The notes beneath the pieces are model-generated. The model saw nothing but the letters and a program-made list of their open reading frames with translations. It did not search any database and had not been told where the DNA came from. Below, piece by piece: positions 15,144 through 26,372 of a stretch of DNA of 64,000 nt. The position numbers were made by a program, and so were the translations under genes. This DNA is from Paguma larvata (taxonomy: Eukaryota; Chordata; Mammalia; Carnivora; Viverridae): the NCBI GenBank assembly GCA_030068075.1, contig CM057835.1, positions 21,229,957 through 21,293,956 on the forward strand, given 5' to 3'. Position 1 is the first letter of the stretch; the number at the start of each line of letters is the position of its first letter.

Positions 15144-16295
15144 AAGAATGCATTTTTAAAGACATGCAGGTGGTTTCAATAAACACTAGGCAGCACAAAT
15201 TACTTTGGTGAATGACAAACAAGAATTGAGGTAAAAACAGATTGGTGAGATTTTAGTAGGAGGAAAATAAAAATTAGCATGATCCTTGAGTGGCTGCACT
15301 TCCACTCTGAGAACACTGAACAGTCAGTTAGTGTCTCTGGAGCAAAACAGCTCCTCCATGGTCCCAGGATCTTTGAAGTTAGTTAATTTGTTGTTGAAAT
15401 AGTGGACTTAACCCCTTCAGTCTTCTCTTAAATGCAAACATCTATGGAGACAGACCACACCAAATGTCTAAGGTATGTTTGCTGCCAAATCAGACTACCT
15501 AGGTATCCAAAACAAATAGGCTCTTTGAAGTGCCTATTACAATCGTATCAACAGATAATTTCACTTTAAGGAACCAACTTTTCATACGTAATCACATTCA
15601 GATTACTACAAAAGAGGCCAGTGGTTATTGAATGCAGGTTTAGAGGTAATATATCCTAGCAGGGTAGGGGAATAGTCTTATAAATTCAGGCTTTCATGTT
15701 AAACATACCTCAGAAAAATCCTAGTTTTATAGAATAATGTTTCTAAAGGACTTCCCCATTTATAGATTAGAAATTGTTCTCTTACTCCATAGTTTCAATT
15801 ATTCTTACACTAACTTTTGTTGCCAGTGACTTTCTTTCAGCTAACTTGATCTTTAAGTGCATAATCCTCCTCCTTTTTTTTTAACAAGGAGCTATGTGAT
15901 GTATCTCTGCCCAATTCAACACTTCTATCCAGGTCTTTCTTATGTGACAAGTGACTTGAAATTTGCTGAATATTTCTCTCTAGTTTGCGTTTTCCTACCT
16001 CCACTTCTGTCCTCCCCCGTAGACCTGGGTGTTGAGATTTGCATTTCATTTTCTATTTAAGTTGTCTCTCACACATACCTGTCTGTACTCTCCTAAAAAA
16101 TTTAGGTTGGGTTCTAGCCTTAAATGACTAGAATGTATTCTGCATTGGAAATAAAAGCACACATGACTTTAACTATTAATATTGACTGAGGTTCCCACTC
16201 TTCTGGAAAAAAAAGGGTTTTTAAGTGACGGATTTTATTCTTAGCATTTTCCATTCAAAGAAGTGTTTCAATCTAGTCATCAGTGGTCATTTCCA

Positions 16296-16306
16296 CAGAG
16301 AGAGAG

Positions 16307-16366
<60 letters not shown>
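16296..16366. repeat. (AG)n(AC)14(AG)16 compound microsatellite
   Basis: AG units, then AC at about 16307-16334, then uninterrupted AG to 16366. Likely length-polymorphic. Confidence 0.95.
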
Positions 16367-16369
<3 letters not shown>

Positions 16370-16533
16370 CAAGAGACAGAGAGAGAGGGATGGGGAGCAG
16401 GGAATGGAGAGATAGGTAGGCAGGTTTTGAGTTCTTTTAACAACTGCTAGAATTAACATTCCCTTTTCATTTTTCTGACTAAGCCTAAGTGGTGTATTTA
16501 ATTATATGTATGGTGTATTTATATATATGGGGT

Positions 16534-16555
16534 GTGCTGTGTGTGTGTGTGTGTG
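16534..16555. repeat. (GT)n microsatellite, short
   Basis: About ten GT units following gtgctgt. Confidence 0.8.
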
Positions 16556-18239
16556 TACAGTCACACAGAAGTAAATATACCATCACTAAATACTAATTGA
16601 CCAAAAACAACAAGCAGATGAAACAGCAGCAATTCCTTCCATTGTGGCATCAATCCGAACTGTGAATCTATTAAGCCACTAGCTTCTTCGCTATGGGGAC
16701 TGCCTTACCAACTCTGTCCTCAAGGACAATCATGGCATAGGTGCAAATAAACATTATTTAGGCTTGGCTCTGGCTCAGTCTTAATAGGACAACTCCCTGG
16801 CATTCAGTCGTTTTCTGTTTACAACTGAGTAATAGCTATGAAAAAGCGAGATGAGGAACATTTAAGACATAAGAGTATACTTTTCTTCAAAGTTTATTAC
16901 AACAATAGATATTAGAAGCATCAACTATAAGCTATTCTGCTGCAGTTGGCAAAGATGCTTATTTTCATCACCTTAGAGAAATGAAAATTTAGACCTTTTG
17001 TTTTCATTTTCTACACCATCGGTACTTCTCATTGGGAACACACATGACAAAAAATTCCTCGTCCTATCTAAAAATTCTGGTGTATGCGCTGTGGGGATGA
17101 AGAACATCCCCATCTTCAACCTTTACTTTAGAGTCCTTTATAAATACTTGGAAACTATTTTATATCGCTCCTCACAATTTTCTTTATCCAGACAAATAAT
17201 CCCATTTCCCTTCCTTGGTTTTAGCTCTTTCTGCAATCAGGGTTCCTTCTCTATAAGTCCAGACTGAGTGTTCTATTTTTCTCTTTAGTTGTGGAGCCTT
17301 GGACCACATTGGTAGAATGATGTTGTGAGGCTCAAAGCAGTGATAAAAATAATAGGAAGATTACCTCAAAGTCCTAATCTATATGCTGACTGATGTTACT
17401 GTCATACCTTTGGAATGATTTGCATGCTATCAATCAAGCCTTCAGTAGATACTGGCAACTCTCCAACAATTAAGTTTGTGTGTATAGATACACACACACG
17501 CAACATGTATGTGTATGCATATGTAAATATAAACATATTTTAATATATGTATTTCTATATATTCATATATATTTGTCTTCCCAGAAACTTCTATGTAAAC
17601 AATATAATCACATAGACTACTATTTTAAAATGTCATATATATATACATAAACCCATAAAATTATACATCTGTACATATGCAATTTATAAACATCTTTCTT
17701 TGTCAATTTTTAACTTTAGTTGTGAAGGAAGTGAAAACATGTTGACAAGATAAAATGTTAATTCATGTGTGTTGTGTGATGACAGAAATAATAAATATAT
17801 AAAATAAGTTATCTATTTCCAACATTGCATCCTGACAAGAATTTGAGAGCTGGTATTTTCCCCTCAGTTAAATGTTTTCTAGCATACCTTCTTGGTATTT
17901 GAGAGTAAAAGATGTAGATATTTTTAAAGTCTAAAAAAAATGTTTCTGCCATGCATGAGAGCTATTTCTATGTATTTTCAAATGTACTCTGAAGACTTAC
18001 AATAAATTACAGAAGAAAAATTATTTTTCAAGTTTCTTGTTAGTTGTAGACATTCAATGAAGGAATCTTTGAGTATGTTTAACTGAGAAAATGATGGATT
18101 CTAACACGTAACTAATTTCTCTCCCCCCAAATCTAATGAAATAAGCTTAAGTCCCAGTATGCACACATGCACATACATAAAAATCAACAACAACAAATAA
18201 AGAAGAGAGCATAGTTAATTGAAAAAAAAATCAAAACAG

Positions 18240-19960
18240 ACATTTCTGGAACACAGCAGAAAGGCAGATTAGGATTGAGTTCCTTATCGGATTTTAAACC
18301 CCAGAAATACCTCTGAAGTTTGGGGAAAAGCCTAAAAATTCTCAGTAACACCTCCAAACCTGAATCAATGCAAAACCTGTGAATACAGCCTTATGTTTCT
18401 CCTTTTTCTGAGAGAGGAGAAGCTGGAGGGCTGTTGAAGAGATACACAGGAGATGGGGACAACTAAGGTGAAGACACTGAGGCTAACAGTGAACTGAAGA
18501 CTTGGCCGGAAACCTAAGGACCAATCTTTCCACTCTGGAAGGGAATAGGAGCAGCATCAGCCAACACAGCATGCTGCTTCAATTGCACTCACTCCCTAAT
18601 CATTCCTGTTGATTCTTAAAAATGGAGCAAAGTCTGAAATCTCCAGCCTTCAAACTGGAGCCCAAATGGGTCAAAGGCAAGGTGGCAAATAAGTCTACAA
18701 GTAACTTTTACTATATTAGAGAAAATAGTGTCTGGATAGAACTACCCACACACGAACTTGTACATAAGAAATATGGAAATAATACTACAGTTAACAATAA
18801 TGAGAGACAGACAGACACAGCCAGAGAGCCAGAGAGATACGTGGTTGGGTGAAAGGAGGGAAGAAAACAAAGCATCCTATCCAGAAGAAAACATAAGGAC
18901 AGAAATAGAAGAAATTGCTCAAGTTGTTTTATACAATGGATTCACTTAATATGAAAATAAATTCAATATAACTAGAGGTCAGAGACTAGATGATAAAACA
19001 GAAGAATGAAACAAAAAGGAAGATAGGCAACTAAAGAAACAAATCAAGGACCAAAATAATATCATTAGAGATTGGCGCCAATACATAAATTAGAAAGTAC
19101 AACTAACATAATAAACACTACTAACAATCAAGTTACCGACAGGAGATCTGAGATAATCACAGTGAATGTAGATGGAAAAAGCCAAGGGACTAAAATAACA
19201 TAAAGCTTGTATAGAAAGAGGAGAAGCATAAATGATCCAATAATAAGACAACTGCATTTCTGATAAAGAAAGCCGAAAAATGTATATACTAAAAGCCCAC
19301 AAAAGATACATTCAAATATAAATAATAGAAAATTTTCTTGAAAAATAAATCTGAATTTTCAAATTCAAAGTCCTTACCATGTTCCGAGGAAATTAAACAC
19401 ATAATTCCTGACAGTGAGACATATGTCATTTCGGCTATCAATCTGGAGGATAAAGTATTATCTGAACATCCAGACAGAAAAATCAAAATCAAATCAATCT
19501 ATATGAGGTAAGGGGGAATCTGAATCCCTTATATCCAACGGTAGAAGACAACAGAGCAATATTACCCAAGAATATTATGCATGAGTGTTTCTATACAAAG
19601 CCACATGGTCAATTATGAAGGTACTCAGAAAATAAAGCACTTTCTAAAGTAAGTCTGACAACAAAATCCAGGCCATTAAGAGTACCATCAAAATAAAAAG
19701 TTAGACAACTATGATGAATGTATGAATATTGACAACATCTCTACATAGAAATAAAATAAACAAAATGAAACAATGGTTACTGAAGAGAATTCAATTGTTA
19801 TAATGTGAACAGGAGACAATTAACACTGTAATGACCAAAATCAGAGGGTGGGGAATGAGATGGATGAGTGAGGGTGCTAATCCTAGTGTGAAAAAGCGTC
19901 GTCTTAAAGGCAAGAATATAATCTATTCTGCACTTAAATAAAACATGAGCTTACAAAGAC
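18240..19960 (+). mobile_element. HAL1 / old L1-like LINE relic
   Basis: The block is A-rich on the plus strand. It contains phrases typical of L1-type elements: 'gataatcacagtgaatgtagatgga', 'caactgcatttctgataaagaaag', 'acccaagaatattatgcatgag'. The body has an ORF1-like part (18620-18850), then a tract resembling the L1 intergenic/EN start, then a 3' tail near 19950. No long frame survives. HAL1 (an L1 derivative lacking ORF2) is the best guess; an old L1M copy is the alternative. Confidence 0.5.
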
Positions 19961-20225
19961 TAAAAACAGTATCAACAGCTGCATCACACTGTCATGAATG
20001 TATTTCTACCTAGCCAACTATTCATGTACATTAAAGATTATATATGGGATACTGAGATTTGAGGATACATTTTTAATTCGTATGGGTTATTTTCACAAAA
20101 TTTATAAAGTGATTTTTTTTTCCAAAACAGATTTTTAAAAGGCTCTGGAAGCAAATTTCTAAGACATTATAGTGGTTCTGGATGTATGGATATATCTTCT
20201 TTCCTTGTTAAAAATTTCTCTCTTT

Positions 20226-20312
20226 TTTCCTTCCTTCCTTTCTCCCTTCCTTCCTTCCTTCCTTCCTTCCTTCCTTCCTTCCTTCCTTCCTTCCTTCCAT
20301 CCTTCCTTCCTT
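20226..20312. repeat. (CTTC)n tetranucleotide microsatellite
   Basis: About 20 CCTT units with a few substitutions, directly before an antisense SINE. It is probably the expanded tail of that SINE's insertion junction. It explains the LPSFLPSF open frame. Confidence 0.92.
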
Positions 20313-20444
20313 TCTTTATTTTTTAGTAGGCTTCATGCCCAGTACAGAGCCCAATGCAGGGCTTGAACTCAAGACCCTGAGATCAAGACCTGAGCTGAGA
20401 TAAAAAGAGTCAAACGCTTACTGACTGAGTCACACAGGCACCCC
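20313..20444 (-). mobile_element. carnivore SINE, old short copy
   Basis: It has the head and body of the tRNA-Lys SINE in reverse (gcttgaactcaagaccctgagatcaagacctgagctg ... ctgagtcacacaggcacccc), but the CT-rich 3' part is replaced by the CTTC tract. Confidence 0.85.
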
Positions 20445-20495
20445 TGCTTGTTAAAAATTTCTAATGATTAAGAAAAGGTGACTCAAAATCTAATG

Positions 20496-20665
20496 TCATG
20501 GGACATCTCGGTGGCTCATTAGTTAAGCATCTAGTTCTTGATTCAGCCCAGGTCATGATCTCACCATTCTGGGATCAGCAATGCATCAGGCTCTTCAATT
20601 GGTGTGAAGCCTGCTTGGGATCCTCTCTCTGTCCCTCTATTGCTGCCCTTCTTTCCCACTCATGC

Positions 20666-20702
<37 letters not shown>

Positions 20703-20742
20703 CTCAATCTCACTCTCAAAATAAATAAATAAACTTTAAAAA
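20496..20742 (+). mobile_element. carnivore tRNA-Lys SINE
   Basis: Plus-strand copy from atgggacatctcggtggctcat to ctctcaaaataaataaataaactttaaaaa, with an internal pure CT run (20671-20702). Diverged head. Confidence 0.9.
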
Positions 20743-20809
20743 CATTCTATCTTCTGGAAGGAATCACCATATAGCTTTTAAATAGTAGAAGAACCCACTT
20801 GAAATCCCT

Positions 20810-21014
20810 TTTTTTTTAAGTTTACTTTTATTTATTTTGAGAAAGATACAGAGAGAAAGTGGTGGAGGGGAAGAGAGAGAAGGAGACAGAATCCCAAACA
20901 GGATCCGCACTGCCAACACGGAGCCCAATGCTGGGCTTGAATTCACGAACCATGAGATCATGACAAAATAAAAAGTCAGCCAGTTAACCAACTGAGACAC
21001 CCAGGGAACCCCCC
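20810..21014 (-). mobile_element. carnivore tRNA-Lys SINE
   Basis: Reverse copy: ttttttttaagtttacttttatttattttgagaaag tail through to gagacacccagggaacccc head. It lies about 70 bases from the previous, oppositely oriented SINE. Confidence 0.9.
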
Positions 21015-22088
21015 CTGGAAATTCCAACAGCTTTCATAAATAGTACCCATGATAAACACATTTATTCTCTTAAAAAATATCCAACAACATACTTCTCCAC
21101 TGGGGCTTTGAACTTCAGAGGAACTTGTTGCTGGTGACAAGAACGCATCAAGCAACCCTTCAGGAACATCATGTGGAGGAAAAAGCAATGCAAACTTTTC
21201 TGCCTCAAATTTGCTGAAGGGAGACTATTTACAGGATGACCTGTGAAAACTGCTGTATGACAGCAAGAACAATTGGGACCTCTGACTCCTGGCTCCAGTC
21301 CTACTGTAGGGTCATATGGACACTGAGCAATGAACTGAATTTTCTTGACTTCAGTTTCTTACTCTGGAAATTTAGAGGATTGAATGGAATCTCTATTTTC
21401 AAATCATCTGGAATTCCTTCAAGTATTACTGGGGAGCGGATGGTTGTGAAGTTATTCTCCACCCCTGGAATACCTTCATGAAAAGAGCTCCATGTTGACC
21501 GACTGTAAATGTGGAGCTTCTGTATTACCTGAAAGCTGCATGAGAGTATTCTCTGCTGCTAAAACAAAGTAAATTATCCCCAAGCCTTTTTCAGCTTTAA
21601 CATTTTGTGAGTCTGACGTGAGAGTATATATGGCTGGTCCAATACTGTTCAGGCTGAACGGTTTATAGAGTTGATTTAGCAAAGAAAGAACATGGAAAAT
21701 AAAGTTGTCAGTTTGCTTTTTATTCTGCCACTAAAATAATATTTGGCTAGCATTAATGCATTGCTTGAAACAATAAATACCAACCTAAGTGTCTCATAAA
21801 AATCACAGGAAGTGACTCAAAGGCAGGTCAAGGGTAATTAGTTCAATGCCTTGCTGCAAAATGACAGTATTCCTTTCATACTAACACTTAGAAATGACTT
21901 ATCTTTAAGATTACCTGGTAAAAGGGTACTTCCAGCATTGATTATATTCCAATTTTGAGACTCTATCTGCCTTTTTCATTCCTTCAGTTTGGCCTCAAGA
22001 GACCTTAGCTATCTCATTACGGATAAGACCAAACTCCATGGTAATGTTACTTATAAAGACAAGTATGGATATCAGAAACCATGGAAAA

Positions 22089-22136
<48 letters not shown>

Positions 22137-23500
22137 AGATGTATAAAATCCTTCCCCCATAGATAGCCTGTACATAGTGGAATGGCTTCTTGCACAGTGA
22201 ATGGAAATATTCTCTTTGGACATTTTGCCTGATATTTAAATAACAAAGAAGGAATGCCTAATAAAGTCTGTGTGCAATTCATAGTGCTCAGTTGGATTTA
22301 AAAACTTGAATTTCATAAAATTCATCTCAGTTGGAAAGATGTGGTGGTATCAAATATTAAAATATAATGTATTAAGGGCAAATGATAAAGGCATGCATTA
22401 GAATAAAAACAGCAAAATCTACTACATATTTAACAGTAGTTTGTATCAAAGAGATCTAGGAATTTTGTTGACTGATAAAAATTCTAATCTTAGGAACCCT
22501 GCCCTGGGTCTTAACACTTATGCAAGTTATCCTGCATACTGTAAACACATACACATAGGCATGTACACACGTACGCGGATGTGTGTGTTAAAGAATCTTT
22601 ACCAACGTTGTCACAGCAGTCTGTGCTGGCACAGAACAATTCATTACCCTAAACATCCTCTCCTATGACTAATACTTTTCAAACCCCAGGAAAACACTTC
22701 TTCATTGCCTCCCCTCTACTCACCAAATACAAGGGCCAAATGTAAGGTTAAGAAGTGCTGTGTTCCTACATTTTTGTCTTTGCATCTTGTAGTAAAATCT
22801 TGTTACACACAGAAGCTCACTGGGAAATGGCCGACCAGAAAAGCTTGAGGAAATATTTTATGGTATTTTTCAAATATTACAGAATCCTTCCTATCTCTTC
22901 TCATTCCCATAAGTATTTGCATTTTTTACTTACCATATGACTCATTAATTAAAAGCAAAATGGTTAGAAAGGTTATAATTCATCCATCGATTTTTGATTA
23001 CAAATATATATACGTGCTTTTCAGAAGCTTTTAAAAACAGTTCTTGGTATATTTTCATAGTTCTCATTCATATTTTCCTCATGTTTGTTTTTGAATATAC
23101 ATTTAATTCCTGTTCATCTGTCAAACGCAGAAAGTCATATAATGAACACAAGCCTTCACTTCATGGTTATATATAAACACAATAACATATTTATTACATA
23201 TATAATAACATATGTCATATATAAATAACACACACACATACATACAAACAGCTACAGATGCCTATATTCTATAGCCAGACACATGCCTTGAATGCTTTTA
23301 CACTCGTTGATATGCCTATAAAAAAAGTACAACCTGAAATCTGAACATTCTGCTTTTATGTGCATATTTTTAAAAAGCTGATACAGAATTTCTGCATGGT
23401 GGAAAAAATAAAACTACCAAGTTACAAGTCAAGATATAAGTTACACAGAAGGAGCCATTTTTTAATTTGCTTTTGCTTTTTCAATAAACCCAAACTTCAG
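21015..23500. other. mostly unique intronic DNA
   Basis: It contains the TG tract at 22092-22134 and a weak MIR-like stretch at 21265-21400 (tctgactcctggctccag ... cttgacttcagtttcttactctgg). AT/CA-rich sequence lies near 23170-23250. The open frames at 21236-21481 and 22441-22668 show no recognisable family. Confidence 0.5.
22092..22134. repeat. (TG)21 microsatellite
   Basis: Uninterrupted TG run of 43 bases; likely polymorphic. Confidence 0.96.
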
Positions 23501-23514
23501 GTAGAGTCGAAATG

Positions 23515-23625
23515 TAGGCTATGAGTACCTTGAGAATAGAACTGTGTCTAATTAGTTACTAACTTATATTCTAAAACTTAATGAGTTATGAATAAATGCT
23601 GATTTACTTGATTGATTGATGGGAG
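23515..23625 (+). repeat. L2 LINE 3'-end relic (probable)
   Basis: 'tatgagtaccttgagaatagaactgtgtct ... gaataaatgctgatttacttgattgattga' follows the L2 tail pattern (stretch ending in an aataaatg-type signal and a short tandem end). Confidence 0.5.
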
Positions 23626-23639
23626 CTATAAAGTATCTT

Positions 23640-23790
23640 AGAGATCTAATTCCAATTCCTTATATTTTACAGAGGAGAAATTAAGGATAAGAGAAATTTC
23701 TACGGCATAACACAGTGCATAAGTACCAAAAGCAATATTAGAACCCAAGCTTCCTTAATTCTAACTAATGGTCTTTTCTTTTACCAAACT
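23640..23790 (-). repeat. MIR relic (probable)
   Basis: 'tattttacagaggagaaattaaggataagag' and 'agaacccaagcttccttaattctaa' match the reverse MIR core order. Diverged. Confidence 0.45.
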
Positions 23791-24159
23791 ACATCTAAAA
23801 ATATATATGAATTACTAATTCAATTTCACTGCTGGCAGTAAGTCTGTTCAAATTTTCTATTTCTTCCTGCTTCAGTTTTGGTAGGCTACATTTCTAGGAA
23901 TTTATAGGTTATCCACTTCATTGTCATGGCATATGATTTTTATAATCTCATCAACTTCTGTATTTCTGTGGTGACAGTTGTTATTTCTCCTCTTTCATTT
24001 GTGATTTTATTTGAGTCCTTTCTCTTCTCTCTCTCTTCTTCTTTTATTGGATGAGTCTGGCTGGAGGTTTATCAATTTTTTTGATCTTTTCAAAGAACCA
24101 GCTATTGGTTTTGTTGATCTATTTTATTCTTTGTTTTTAGTTTCTATATCATTTATTTC

Positions 24160-24376
24160 ATTTTTTAATTTTTTTAACGTTTATTAATTTTTGAGAGACA
24201 GACACAGAGGATGAGTGGGGGAGGGGCAGAGAGAGAAAGGGAGACAGAATCCAAAGCAGGCTCCAGGCTCTGAGCTGTCAGCACAGAGCCCGACACTGGG
24301 CTCAAACTCACTGACCCTGAAATAATGACTTCAGGTGAAGTCGGACCCTTAACCAGCTGAGCCACCCAGGCACTCC
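24160..24376 (-). mobile_element. carnivore tRNA-Lys SINE inserted in the L1
   Basis: Reverse copy (aacgtttattaatttttgagagac ... gccacccaggcactcc). A 21-base target-site duplication of L1 sequence flanks it: agtttctatatcatttatttc at 24139-24159 and agtttctagatcatctatttc at 24377-24397, differing at two positions. It is younger than the L1. Confidence 0.95.
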
Positions 24377-24739
24377 AGTTTCTAGATCATCTATTTCTGC
24401 TCTAATCTTTATTATGTCCTTCTGTTTACTGGTTTTGGGTTTTGCTTGTCCTTTTCTTTCTTTCTTTTTTTTTTTTGTCTAGCTCCTTTAGGTGTAAGGT
24501 TAGGTTGTTTATTTGACATTTTTCTTCCTTCTTGAGGTAGGCCTGTATTGCTATAAACTTCCCTCTTAGAACCAATTTTGCTTCATCACAGAGATTTTGT
24601 TCCTTTGAATTTTCACTTTCATTTGTCTGCATGTAATATTTTACTTATTCTTTGCTGTTTGTTTGTTCCATTCATTGTTTAACAGCATGTTATTTAACTT
24701 CCATGAAGTTTTTGTTTTTTTTTTTCCAGATTTTTTCTT

Positions 24740-24963
24740 TTTTTTAATAAAACTTTTTAATGTTTGTTTGTTTGTTTGTTTATTGAGAGAGAGACAGAGC
24801 ATGAGCAGTGGAGGGGCAGAGAGAGGGAGGCACAGAATCTGAAGCAGGCTCCAGGCCCTGAGCTATTAGCACAGACCCTGATGTGGGACTCGAACTTAGG
24901 AACTGAGAGATCATGACCTGAGCTGAAGTCGGACGCTCAACTAACTGAGTCACTCTGGCACCA
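24740..24963 (-). mobile_element. carnivore tRNA-Lys SINE inserted in the L1
   Basis: Reverse copy with a GTTT-repeat tail (24762-24780) and a head ending gagtcactctggcacc. It interrupts the inverted L1 arm, whose sequence resumes at about 24970. No clean duplication is seen because the flanks are T-rich. Confidence 0.92.
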
Positions 24964-25612
24964 CCCCCCCAAATATTTTTCTTGTGATGAATTTCTAGTT
25001 ACATAGCATTGGGATCAGAAAAGATTCATGGTATGACACTGATCTTCTTGAATTTGTTGAGACTTGTTTTGTGATACAATATGTGATCTATCCTGGAAAA
25101 TGTTCTATATACACTTGAGTAGAGTGTGTATCCTGCTCTGTTAGAATTTAATGTTCTGAATATCTTTGGTAAATCCATTTGGTCTAGTATGTCAAGTCAC
25201 TGTTTTCTGTAGATTTTCTGTTTGGATGATCTGTCCATTGATATGAGGTATTAGAGTCCCCTACTATTAGCTCCTTTAAGCTTGTTATTTGTTCCTGTTA
25301 TGCTTGTTATTAACTGTGTTATGTATTTGGGTGCTCCCATGTTGTGTGCATAAATATTTGCAATTGTTGTATCTTCTTGTTGGATTGAACGCTTTATTAT
25401 TAAATAGTATTCTTCTTTGTCTTTTGCTATAGTCTATTTAAAGTCTATTTTATCTGATATAAGTATGGCTACCCCTCTTTCTTTTGACATCCATCTGTGA
25501 TGAAAAGTGTTTCTCTATCCCTTCAGTTTAAGTCTGCATGTGTGTTTACATCTGAAATTCATCTCTTGTAGAAAGCATGATGAATCTTATTTTTTAATCT
25601 ATTTTGTCACCC

Positions 25613-26336
25613 TATGTCATCAAAATATCCCAAACAACAAAGTCTAAAACCAGACAGCTTCACAGGTGAATTCTCCCAAACATTTAAAGAAGAGTTAATA
25701 CCCAATTTTCTCAATCTGTTCCAAAAAACAGAAGAAGGAAAACTTGCAAATTCATTTTATGAGGCCAGCATTACCCTAATACCAAAACCAGATAGAAGCA
25801 CCACAAAAAAAGAACTACAGGCCAATATCTCTGGTGAACATGGATACAAAAATCCTCAATAAAACACTGGCAAAGCAAATCCAACAATAGATTGAAAAAT
25901 CATTTACTACAACCGAGTGGAATTTATATCCAGGATGCAAGGGTGGTTCAATAGTTGCAAATCAATCAATGTTACGCATCATCGCATCAACAAGAGAAAG
26001 GATAAAAACCATATGATAATTTCAATACATGCAGAAAAAGCATATGACAAAGACCACCATCCATTCACGATAGAAATCCTCAACAAAGTAGGCTTAGAGG
26101 GAACATACCCCAACATAATAAACGCCATATATGAAAAACTCACAGCTAACATCATCTTTAATGGGAAATAACAGAATTTTTCACCTAAGGTCAGGAACAA
26201 GACAAGAATGTCCTATTCTCACCACTTGTATTCAACATAGTACTGGAAGTCCTAACTACAGCAATCAGACAACAAAAAGAAATAAAAGGCATCCAAGTTA
26301 GTAAGCAAAAAGTAAAACTTTCACTGATTGCAAATG

Positions 26337-26372
<36 letters not shown>

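Larger units (their letters stand above)
15144..18235. other. intronic DNA with simple repeats only
   Basis: Apart from the CA/GA tract at 16296-16366, a GT tract at 16534-16555 and AT/CA-rich sequence around 17484-17660, I see no recognisable element. The block at 16600-16850 is less AT-rich and looks unique. Confidence 0.5.
23800..25612 (-). pseudogene. L1 ORF2 remnant, inverted arm (endonuclease to pre-RT)
   Basis: Minus-strand reading from 25612 leftwards gives recognisable L1 endonuclease sequence (GVAILISDKIDF, then SIQQEDTTIANIYAHN, then a FSRIDHIL-type segment). Next comes the linker (LVLRGKFIAIQAYLKKEEK in the open piece 24632-24426), then the IKKIDKP-like segment near 24085. It ends around 23800 with a TASSEIELVI-like stretch. 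Stops and frameshifts are frequent, and SINEs split it at 24160-24376 and about 24740-24963. Confidence 0.82.

Noticed and set aside
20172..20366. Repetitive LPSF protein frame
   Set aside because: It is a translation of the CTTC microsatellite.
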